Assembly: GCA_023539495.1 (NCBI GenBank)
Contig: JAKCEV010000007.1
Coordinates: 1 to 34,081 of the forward strand
DNA from: Candidatus Wolframiiraptor allenii
Lineage (GTDB): Archaea; Thermoproteota; Nitrososphaeria_A; Caldarchaeales; Wolframiiraptoraceae
Reading direction: 5' to 3'
DNA: 34,081 bases
The notes beneath the pieces were generated by a model that was given only the letters and a program-made list of their open reading frames with translations, ran no database searches and had not been told where the DNA came from. This document shows positions 8,433-16,352 of this stretch, piece by piece. The first letter of the stretch is position 1. Each line of letters opens with the position of its first letter. The translations under genes were made by a program, and so were the position numbers.

Positions 8433-8882
8433 ATGATGTCTAGGAGCAGGTCTGGTATAAGCCCTGTCGTCGCCACGGTGATCCTCGTCGCCATCGCCAT
8501 CGTCATCGCCATCGCAGTAGCATTCTGGGCAACAGGACTAGTAGGAATATTCACAAGATTTGAGAAACTGGAGATAACGTCAATATATGCTCAGGCAGCA
8601 GATGGTGGTGGGACCCAAGTTGTCTTGATTGTTAGAAATACTGGCTCCGCAGACGCAACAATAGATGATATCTATGTGAATGGGATACCATGCGCCGGCC
8701 AATGCAACATAAATCCCCCCAATCAGTTTATACGCATGCCTGTTGGGCATCAGCAGCAAATAATCGTAGGTAGCCCGCCTCCACAAGTTACCAATGGTCA
8801 ATGGCGATCAGGCATCAGCTACGAGGTCGCAGTACATACAGCTTCTGGCAAAATGTATCCTGCAGCCGTTTTAATTCCTTAA
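8433..8882 (+). CDS. Archaeal type IV pilin / archaellin-like protein
   Basis: Class III signal peptide SRSRSG|ISPVVATVILVAIAIVIAIAVAFWATGLVG, then a beta-rich domain; 149 aa. Confidence 0.88.
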   Translation: MMSRSRSGISPVVATVILVAIAIVIAIAVAFWATGLVGIFTRFEKLEITSIYAQAADGGGTQVVLIVRNTGSADATIDDIYVNGIPCAGQCNINPPNQFIRMPVGHQQQIIVGSPPPQVTNGQWRSGISYEVAVHTASGKMYPAAVLIP

Positions 8883-8958
8883 ATCTGTAATTTATAAAAC
8901 CATCTTCTCTATATCTATTTTTCTTTTATTTCTTCGCACTATAAGGTTCTTAGATACT

Positions 8959-8997
8959 GGAATTGAGGCCCCAATTCGGCTTAACGTCCTCAATTCC
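8959..8997. repeat. Perfect 10-bp inverted repeat with an alternative internal hairpin
   Basis: GGAATTGAGG (8959-8968) and CCTCAATTCC (8988-8997). An internal CAATTC (8972-8977) can also pair with GAATTG (8960-8965). Lies in the intergenic region between convergent genes. Confidence 0.75.
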
Positions 8998-9023
8998 TAA
9001 TTATTTAAAAATAATAAGTTCTA

Positions 9024-9365
9024 TTATACTCCTATTTTTACATGTTTCCCTTTTTTGAGGTATTCTTCTGCCCTTTTCTTGTCTGTTATGTGTAGTTCTA
9101 CTGGCGCGTCCCATGGTAGCCCATAAACGTCAATCGCCTTCCCCAATATCTCACCATAGAGCCCTTTTCTATCTCTTGGGAGCTCACCTGCAACTATCAG
9201 GACATCTATGTCACTGAGGACTGTGGTCCTTTCTTCTGCAACTCCGCCAATCACATAGACCTCAACATCCCTGCCGAGAACATCTCTAGCAGCCCTGCAA
9301 ACACTTTCGGCATACTCCCTCCATCTCCGGAGATGCTCAAAATGATACCTAACCCAGCTTGACAT
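9024..9365 (-). CDS. Minimal nucleotidyltransferase (MNT) of a HEPN/MNT pair
   Basis: VYVIGGVAEERTTVLSDIDVLIV (nucleotidyltransferase motif with GG replacing GS; D-x-D retained). Overlaps the HEPN gene. Confidence 0.85.
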   Translation of the reverse strand: MSSWVRYHFEHLRRWREYAESVCRAARDVLGRDVEVYVIGGVAEERTTVLSDIDVLIVAGELPRDRKGLYGEILGKAIDVYGLPWDAPVELHITDKKRAEEYLKKGKHVKIGV

Positions 9366-9765
9366 CCTTCACCACCTCATCTAATAAACGGATCAACTCA
9401 TCAGCAACTTTTACTAAAGCCTCAACATCCTTCTGATCATAATCCACTTCACCATATCTCCCACCAATATAAGCCTCCTCAGCGAGGGCAAGCTCAGCCC
9501 TATACTCATATACAAACCTCCTTATTCTTTCTGATTGCTCCTCATAACCACTTTTCCTTAAATATTGTGCTAGGAACCCGAGAAGCTCCCTGAGCCCATG
9601 ACCCCTAAACCTCTCCCCAAAAAGTTCATACAAGACCGCCTTAATGTAAAGCTGCATAGCCTGCTCCACGAAGAAGGCTGCTAGATCCGCGTCATCAACC
9701 TGATCCACCGCCTTGAGGAAGCCTAGAGCCCTCCTCTTCAGCTTGACAACATACTCGCCGCTCAA
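9349..9765 (-). CDS. HEPN domain protein of a HEPN/MNT pair
   Basis: LGFLKAVDQ...AAFFVEQAMQLYIKAVLYELFGERFRGHGLRELLGFLAQYL...AEEAYIGGRYGEV, typical HEPN. Directly upstream of and overlapping the MNT gene. Confidence 0.85.
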   Translation of the reverse strand: MSGEYVVKLKRRALGFLKAVDQVDDADLAAFFVEQAMQLYIKAVLYELFGERFRGHGLRELLGFLAQYLRKSGYEEQSERIRRFVYEYRAELALAEEAYIGGRYGEVDYDQKDVEALVKVADELIRLLDEVVKDVKLG

Positions 9766-9859
9766 GCTCCCACAGTTGGATACTATGAAGAGCCCGCCCT
9801 TATTTCTTGGGGTCTATCCTGAAAATGGAGAAGAAATAAAATGTGGGGTGTTGTGATGT

Positions 9860-10255
9860 TTATGGCATGCTCGTCTCGGCGGTCTTCAGCTTAAATAGCA
9901 TTGTGTCCCATATCTCCTCCCAAACGTCTCCGAGGTACTTGATCAATTGATTCCAGCCCATTACCTTCATCATATCGCATCTTGTTATGCGCCTGTCGCC
10001 TTCGCATACGCCCCTGACCACGAAATATTTGACATCGTCCCCATCCCTGAACGGTATTATGAAGGACTGCTCCGAGGTCCTCCTATCGCCATGGAGCCTT
10101 ATGTTCAGCCGGCTTCCCAGCATCTCGACATCATCATAATAATCTTTCACTTTCAGGCGGGTCCCCAAGAAATAAGGGCAGGCATGTATTGGGATGGTAT
10201 TGTGGGGGGCATGGCTGATTACGTGGATGTCTTCGAGGAGGCTGGCCTCCTTCAA
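9860..10255 (-). CDS. Uncharacterized 131-aa protein
   Basis: C-terminal two thirds (YFLGTRLKVKDYYDDVEMLGSRLNIRLHGDRR...VKYFVVRGVCEGDRRITRCDMMKV) looks protein-like. The start is uncertain because the N-terminus overlaps an opposite-strand ORF. Confidence 0.5.
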   Translation of the reverse strand: MKEASLLEDIHVISHAPHNTIPIHACPYFLGTRLKVKDYYDDVEMLGSRLNIRLHGDRRTSEQSFIIPFRDGDDVKYFVVRGVCEGDRRITRCDMMKVMGWNQLIKYLGDVWEEIWDTMLFKLKTAETSMP

Positions 10256-10468
10256 GAGCTTATCGGGGTCTTGGATTACGTGGACTCGACGCTTGCCGCT
10301 GTTGAGAGATGCAGACCGCCATCAGTCATCGCTAGGACGCTTATCCATGATGACCTCAGGATGCTCGACGACTTCGCCAGAGAGTACCGTGGATACGTTG
10401 GCAAGGCGATGGACTACGTCCTCATGGAGCTGAGAAGCCTACTCTATGAAGTCCTCGGAGGTGAATGA
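10211..10468 (+). CDS. Uncharacterized small helical protein upstream of the TnpB remnant
   Basis: MADYVDVFEEAGLLQELIGVLDYVDSTLAAVERC...MDYVLMELRSLLYEVLGGE. ATGA overlap with the tnpB start at 10465. Start chosen inside ORF 9947..10468. Confidence 0.5.
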   Translation: MADYVDVFEEAGLLQELIGVLDYVDSTLAAVERCRPPSVIARTLIHDDLRMLDDFAREYRGYVGKAMDYVLMELRSLLYEVLGGE

Positions 10469-11670
10469 AGGTGAGGAGGGCGTGTGTTGTGGAGCTGGTG
10501 GTTGATGAGGAGGCTGAGAAGAAGCTGAGACGGCTCTGCGACCTTTCATCGAAGCTATGGAACGAGGTCAACTATGTTAGGCTGAGGATGTGGCTCGAGA
10601 AGAAAGCCGCTGATAGGTGCGGTCACGGCCCAGACGATCATAAGGAAGAACGGTAATGCGTGGAAGACCTTCTTCGGGCTATTGGAGCTGAGGAGGGAGG
10701 GGAGGCTGCCGCCATTCATGAGGAAGGTTAGCCCGCCGGGATACAAGAAGAAGAACAAGTCTAGGACGTTGTGGACTGTCATTAGGAAAGACCAGTATGA
10801 GATGGATGGTGATAGGATTGTTCTTCAAGGTCTCGGCGCGATCGGATGGATAGAGGTGAAGTATAAGGGCATTATACATTTGAGAGGTGAGCGTGGAGAG
10901 CTCATGATACGCTATGACGCCGATAGAGGGAAGTGGTATGCTTACTATGCTTACATTGCTTTCTCCAAGATCTCCGAGAAGATGGTGAAAGGAGAATAGA
11001 AACCAGTACCACAGCAACCGAAAGGTAATCTGGCCGCTGGTGTGGACATCGGTATCAATAACCTGATGGCGATATATGTCGAGAATGGCTTGACGAGGCT
11101 CGTCAATGGTAGGCCGCTGAAGGCGATCTCATTCTATTGGAGGGAGAGGATCTCCAAGTATCAGTCGATGTTAAACAAGTATGGCCTGGAGACGTCTAAG
11201 AGGCTTAGACGGATGTATGCTAAGTGGCGGAGGCAGGTGAGACATTATATAGACACTAAGGTAAGGGAGGCCGTGGAATGGCTTTACGATGTCGGCATCT
11301 CCACGATGAAGGTCGGCTATCCAAAGGGCATTACGCAGGAGAACGGCGACTTCGATAACGTCCACGTCTGGACATATAGATACTTGTTGGGGCGGATAGC
11401 TGAGGTTGCCGAGGAATATGGAATCAATGTGATCTACATTGATGAGGCAGGCACCTCATCGAGATGCCGCTACATGGCGATGGCTGCGGTATAAGGGTAT
11501 ACCGAGGACTGTTCAAGTGTACGTGGCTGGGCAAGGTGTTTAATGCGGATCACGCAGCAGCGCGCAACATTTTAATGACGGCGACGTCGAATAATACCTC
11601 GATGACGCCAGTAACCCCTGAGCCCCGGAGAGGGGAGGGGGTAATGGCCGGAGACCCGGCCAAGGGCTGA
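10465..11670 (+). pseudogene. tnpB: TnpB/OrfB (IS200/IS605-like or IS607-like), frameshifted and interrupted
   Basis: Three frame segments reconstruct one TnpB: VVELVVDEEAEKKLRRLCDLSSKLWNEVNYVR / TAQTIIRKNGNAWKTFFGLLELRREG...KKKNKSRTLW / DIGINN...IDEAGTSSRC / CKCTWLGKVFNADHAAARNI-like zinc-finger and RuvC-III region. Lesions: frameshift near 10608-10625, TAG at 10997-10999, frameshift near 11470-11480. Confidence 0.85.
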
Positions 11671-11721
11671 ACCTCCAGAAGGGGGGATGTAGCCCAAACC
11701 TCCCCACACCAAATGGGGAGG
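11610..11721 (+). ncRNA. Putative TnpB-associated guide RNA (omegaRNA/reRNA) region or transposon right-end structure
   Basis: GC-rich run of hairpins at the 3' end of tnpB: CCCCGGAGAGGGG, GGCCGG-AGAC-CCGGCC (11646-11661), CCTCCCC-9 nt-GGGGAGG (11699-11721). Confidence 0.4.
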
Positions 11722-11724
11722 AGG

Positions 11725-12012
11725 TCAAATCCTTATTAGTTTGCCTCTCTGCCTATATTGCTCCAGCATGCTTCGGGGCCTAACATGTATCTCGAAGGGG
11801 TCGTTGACGCCAGCTTCCCAGAGCCTCGGCAAAACCTCCTCAACACTTTTATCGGTAACAATGAGCACATCAATATCGCTCGAATACGTGTAACGCCCCT
11901 CCGCAACAGAACCGAAGAGATAAACCTCAGCGCATGGATCAATCTCAAGCACCTTCCCCTTGATCAATTGGAGCCATTTATCAAGCTCTGCGAAAACCTT
12001 CTTCCTCCTCAA
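11725..12012 (-). CDS. Minimal nucleotidyltransferase (MNT) of a second HEPN/MNT pair
   Basis: VYLFGSVAEGRYTYSSDIDVLIVTD, canonical GS..DxD nucleotidyltransferase motif. Confidence 0.87.
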   Translation of the reverse strand: MRRKKVFAELDKWLQLIKGKVLEIDPCAEVYLFGSVAEGRYTYSSDIDVLIVTDKSVEEVLPRLWEAGVNDPFEIHVRPRSMLEQYRQRGKLIRI

Positions 12013-12031
12013 GGCTTCATCGATCAGGATC

Positions 12032-12430
12032 TTATCCGAGAAGGCCCATCACCTCCTCAACCACGGCCCTAACCCTCCTGTACTCCTCCTCCCTGAACTC
12101 CCTCAAAAAATAACGCGAGGAGATATAGGCATCCTCGAGGAAAGAGAGCTCCAAAGCCTTCTCCCTGATAAGCCTCCTAATATGAGGCTCATCTTCGCTC
12201 GAGACCGATGCGAGAATCTCGAGAAGCCTCCTAAGACTATGAGTCCTGGGATAATCGACGCCATGAAGGAGGAGCCGGGACTTGAGGAACAGCTGCAAGG
12301 CCTGCTCCAAGCTGAATATCGCGAGCCCATACATCCCCTCCTCAGCCTGATAATCCGCGGTCTTCAGAAACTCCCTAGCCCTCTTCTCCAAATGCTCAAT
12401 CTCATCACGCTTAACCAAGAAGCCCACCAA
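12032..12430 (-). CDS. HEPN domain protein of a second HEPN/MNT pair
   Basis: AREFLKTADYQAEEGMYGLAIFSLEQALQLFLKSRLL...YPRTHSLRRLLEIL...FLEDAYISSRYFLREF, typical HEPN. Confidence 0.87.
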   Translation of the reverse strand: MVGFLVKRDEIEHLEKRAREFLKTADYQAEEGMYGLAIFSLEQALQLFLKSRLLLHGVDYPRTHSLRRLLEILASVSSEDEPHIRRLIREKALELSFLEDAYISSRYFLREFREEEYRRVRAVVEEVMGLLG

Positions 12431-12481
12431 GAGAATGCGAGATGAGAATGTTAAAACCCTTCCCCGCGAAAGAGGGGAGAC

Positions 12482-13066
12482 CTAGAACCTCGGCCTTAAC
12501 CCCCCTAGCTTCCTCAGCCTCGCGTACTCGTTCAGCTTCTTGTATACTGCCGAGTGGGGGGCGCCGTTTATCAGGTCTATCACAGCCTCTTCAGCCGCTC
12601 TAACATCCTCCTCCTCGCCGATGATGGCGACCGTGTCGCCGTAGATCGAGACATAAGTATTCGTGGTCTCCTCGATTATCCTCCGAGTTCTTCCCTCCCT
12701 GCCGATGAGCCTGGCCCTAACCCTGACGAGATTGTTCCTGCTCGGCTTAACATAATCCGCGATATCTATCACGCTGAGGACAACGCCGTCCTCGAAGAGC
12801 CTGAAAGCCCTCTCGGGCGAGAAGCCCCTGCCAATAGCCTGAACAACATCCCTAGCCTTGAATAGGGCAACGGGGTCACCACCCTCCTCAGGCCTCCTAG
12901 CAAGCCTAATCCTAACAGACCCGCTCCCGCTATCAACCTCGAGAACAACGCCCAGAGCCCCCTCAATTCTCTTCTTCACAGATCCCTGCGGCCCAATCAG
13001 GACACCAACCCTCTCCCGCGGAATATTCAACATGAACTCGGGCTCAGGCCGAAACTCCGCGCTCAA
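12482..13066 (-). CDS. KH-domain RNA-processing protein (archaeal Pno1/Dim2/Krr1-like)
   Basis: Two KH-type motifs: VGVLIGPQGSVKKRIE and ARLIGREGRTRRIIEETTNTYVSIYGDTVAIIG; 194 aa. Confidence 0.88.
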   Translation of the reverse strand: MSAEFRPEPEFMLNIPRERVGVLIGPQGSVKKRIEGALGVVLEVDSGSGSVRIRLARRPEEGGDPVALFKARDVVQAIGRGFSPERAFRLFEDGVVLSVIDIADYVKPSRNNLVRVRARLIGREGRTRRIIEETTNTYVSIYGDTVAIIGEEEDVRAAEEAVIDLINGAPHSAVYKKLNEYARLRKLGGLRPRF

Positions 13067-13250
13067 CCCATGCCCTCCCCGGAGACAATCTCGCCCAATT
13101 TTTTACTTTTTATAATCCCCCAACTCAAATCATCGAGAATAAGCCTCGATAACGACAAGAGGGGGTCATGTCAAACCACCCCGTCTCGTGAACATAACAA
13201 GACAGGTCTGCTTTAAGGCTTAAGATCGCCGGCGAGTGAGTAGTAGGTGA

Positions 13251-16200
13251 ATGAGGACGGCTGAAGTCCTGGAGAGGCTTGGATACGACTACTTCTCCTT
13301 CGAGATTCCACCCGAGCTTCCCGAGATCTCTGATATCAGGTTTGGTGATCTTATCCCGGGGCTCGAGAAATCGGATTCCCCTATCTGTAGGAGGATTGCT
13401 GGTCAGAGGCTTTACATGCATCAAGTTAGGGCGATGGAGGCTCTTAGGAGGGGTGAGAACCTCGTCTTGAAGTCCGGCACGGGATCCGGGAAGACTGAGG
13501 CATGGTTTCTGAGGGTGGCCCTAGATGATGTGAGCGCCCTCGCGGTCTATCCAACACTCGCGCTTGCAAATGACCAGCTCAATAGGCTGCGGGAATATGG
13601 TTCAGCGCTCGGCTTCAGGGTAATGGCCTTGGATGCCGTGAAGCGCGACGAGCTCGTGAAGAGCATCGGGTATCGCGGGCTCAGGAGGGAGATCGCCGAG
13701 TCGAGGATCATGATAACGAACCCAGCATTCCTCCTCAACGAGCTTAAGAAGATGGGCGCGGGGAAAGCCTCCCTATTGAGGCCATTCCTCGAGAAAGCCG
13801 GGATGATCGTCATAGACGACTTCGACTTCTATGGCCCAAGATCAATCGCGCTGCTATTCAGCATGATCAAGCTCCTCCTCAAGCTCACGAATCCCGGCAT
13901 GCAGCTCGCCTTCATGACAGCGGCCCTCGCGAACCCGGAGGAGGTCGCCGAATACCTCACATCGATAAATGGCAGGAAAACAGTCATAGTTGATGGCAAG
14001 CCGTTTCACCCGAGAAACCTAGTCTACATCGTGTTGGGAAAAAGCCTTACAGCCGTCTGGGAGAGGGTTAGAGCCGCGCTCGCTGACAAGATGGAGATGC
14101 TCGGCGACGATGTCAGAAGGGCGCTCAGCGATTTCCAGCAGTTCAAGAGGTATTACTTCAGGGTGCTGGATGCGGCTCGGGGGCTCGGCGTCGAGATACC
14201 TGACGCGTCACTCGACGTGGCCGAGATACTCGAGCATTATCTGGAGGGTGAGGGGGTCACGATTGTTTTCACGAGGAATATCGCGAGGGCTGAGGAGATT
14301 GCCAGGAGGGTGAGGCTCAGGGCTGGCGAGGGCGCGGGAATAGCCTCGCATCACCATCTCCTCTCCAAGAGGTTTAGGGAGGAGGTTGAGGAAGGCGCGA
14401 GAGCTGGGAGGATAAGGGTCATAGTCTCGCCTAGGACCCTCAGCCAGGGGATAGATATAGGCCTTGTTAAGAGGGTGGTGCATGTCGGGCTACCGGACTC
14501 CCTCAGGGAGTTCAAGCAGCGTGAGGGGAGGAAGGGTAGGAGGCTGGAGATAGAGGAGACGGAGACCGTGATAATCCCGCAGGGGGCATGGGATCATGAG
14601 CTCCTCTCAAGGGGCGTCGAGGCTCTAAGGAAGTGGATGGAGCTTCCACAGGAGAAGGTGATCGTCAATAGGGACAACATGTATGGCAGGCTCTTCGAGG
14701 CATTATTCAAGTATGTCTCGCCATCGCTCAGACAGGAGCTCACGCAGGATGAGCTAAGACTCCTCAGGGAGCTCGGCCTCGAGTCTGATGGAGAGCTGAC
14801 TAGGAGGGGTAAGATGACTTGGCTCAAGATGAACTTCTACGAGTTCGCCCCCGCCTATGGGATAAAGCGGATAAGGGTCTCGAGGCTCGGCGACCAAGAA
14901 TACCTAGAAGACGTCTCGCACGTGGATCTGGTCGAGAAGTTCCAGATAGGATGCATAGACTATAGCAGCGATGGGGTCGTCGTGGAGCATAAGCTTGGCG
15001 GGAGAAGCTCGAGGACCGTTACAGCGGTTTATGTCGAGGATCTTAGCGAGGGGGTTTTGAGGAGGCATGACACGCTCGCCCAGGTACTCGAGGAATATGA
15101 GAAGGCGAAGTGGAAGTGGGGGGAGAGGCCCGACCTCAGGAGAGACTACTTCGCAGGCAAGATCCACACGGATGTCAGGTGCGTCGTCCACGCGCCGAGC
15201 AACGGCTTCGGCCTATACACGAAGATACCGAATAGGGCGATCTGGAGGATAATATCGGATAGGAGGCTCATCAAGGTCATAGGGGAGAGGACCATCGCGG
15301 TCAGGGAGGGCAGGACCATAGAGGTCCCGGCGCCGACGAACGGCATCTACAGCGACTATACATATGGGATAAGCTTCGAGGTTAGCCCTGACGAGGATCC
15401 AGAGCTCCTCAGGCTTGGCCTCGCATTCCTCATAATAGCCCTCAGGAGGATTCTCGGGGTAGCCTTCGACACGATAAAATACGATATCATGATCATGGGC
15501 GAGAGGAAGGTTGTTGGAATGCATGAGACCGAGAGCGCCGGGCTCCTTCCAAAGATAGACTGGCAGGATCTCGCGGAGAAGATTAGAGGATATGAGCCGG
15601 ATGAGCTTGACGAGGTCTTCTTGGAGGAGGTTGATGAGCTCGCCTACTCGAGCTTCATCACGCTAAAGCTCGACTGGGATCTTGTCAAGAGGCAGGCGCT
15701 CAAGATCCTGGACTACCTCCTCCTGCGGGAGAGGCTGAGGGTTGAATTGGCTGGCAGGAGCATCACGATCCCGAAGCCCTCGAGGGCGCTGAAGCTCGCA
15801 TCAATCGCCGCGGCATCCATACTACTTAGGGAGGATTTGAGGAGCGGCCTATACGGGGTCGCGATATTCGATGGCGAGGATACTCTAGCATCCGCTGGAT
15901 TCTACGAGCTCGGCGCGCCGGACCAGTCGCATTCAAGCCTCCTAACATATCTCAACTCACTCATAGATCAGGGCTTCAGCATCATAGTCTATGACTTGAG
16001 GGCTGTTGGCAGGGCGCTCGAGGAGGCTGGCCTAGCATCCCTCAAGATAATGCTGGAGGGTCTCCGAGCATCGAATAGGCTAATAGAGGCTGGTAGGGAG
16101 CTCGTGGAAGCCCTTGGAGAGCCGGTGTCGCTGGAGCTCTTCGAGGAGCTCATGGGCCTCGAGAAGAAGGTTAGGCTCCAAGACCTAATCTACGCAGCAG

Positions 16201-16352
16201 AGGAGGAGAAGAGGAGGATACCGAGGATCTCGTTCTTGAGGAGTATTCCAAGGAGGCTTGCCCAGAGGCTTACCGAGCTTCTGGAGGCCGAGGCTAGGAG
16301 CGCATACCTGGCGCATCTGGTCGCGGGGGAGCTTCGCGGCGCGAGATCCTAG
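13251..16352 (+). CDS. SF2 DEAD/DEAH-like helicase, 1033 aa, atypical motif II
   Basis: Q-region/motif I LVLKSGTGSGKTEAWFL, motif II MIVIDDFDFYG, motif III-like FMTAALA, motif V SPRTLSQGIDIG, motif VI KQREGRKGRR. Confidence 0.85.
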   Translation: MRTAEVLERLGYDYFSFEIPPELPEISDIRFGDLIPGLEKSDSPICRRIAGQRLYMHQVRAMEALRRGENLVLKSGTGSGKTEAWFLRVALDDVSALAVYPTLALANDQLNRLREYGSALGFRVMALDAVKRDELVKSIGYRGLRREIAESRIMITNPAFLLNELKKMGAGKASLLRPFLEKAGMIVIDDFDFYGPRSIALLFSMIKLLLKLTNPGMQLAFMTAALANPEEVAEYLTSINGRKTVIVDGKPFHPRNLVYIVLGKSLTAVWERVRAALADKMEMLGDDVRRALSDFQQFKRYYFRVLDAARGLGVEIPDASLDVAEILEHYLEGEGVTIVFTRNIARAEEIARRVRLRAGEGAGIASHHHLLSKRFREEVEEGARAGRIRVIVSPRTLSQGIDIGLVKRVVHVGLPDSLREFKQREGRKGRRLEIEETETVIIPQGAWDHELLSRGVEALRKWMELPQEKVIVNRDNMYGRLFEALFKYVSPSLRQELTQDELRLLRELGLESDGELTRRGKMTWLKMNFYEFAPAYGIKRIRVSRLGDQEYLEDVSHVDLVEKFQIGCIDYSSDGVVVEHKLGGRSSRTVTAVYVEDLSEGVLRRHDTLAQVLEEYEKAKWKWGERPDLRRDYFAGKIHTDVRCVVHAPSNGFGLYTKIPNRAIWRIISDRRLIKVIGERTIAVREGRTIEVPAPTNGIYSDYTYGISFEVSPDEDPELLRLGLAFLIIALRRILGVAFDTIKYDIMIMGERKVVGMHETESAGLLPKIDWQDLAEKIRGYEPDELDEVFLEEVDELAYSSFITLKLDWDLVKRQALKILDYLLLRERLRVELAGRSITIPKPSRALKLASIAAASILLREDLRSGLYGVAIFDGEDTLASAGFYELGAPDQSHSSLLTYLNSLIDQGFSIIVYDLRAVGRALEEAGLASLKIMLEGLRASNRLIEAGRELVEALGEPVSLELFEELMGLEKKVRLQDLIYAAEEEKRRIPRISFLRSIPRRLAQRLTELLEAEARSAYLAHLVAGELRGARS

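Noticed and set aside
11721-11735. GAGGTCAAATCC, tRNA T-loop-like string
   Set aside because: No accompanying acceptor, D or anticodon stems; lies at the 3' edge of the TnpB tail and MNT stop.
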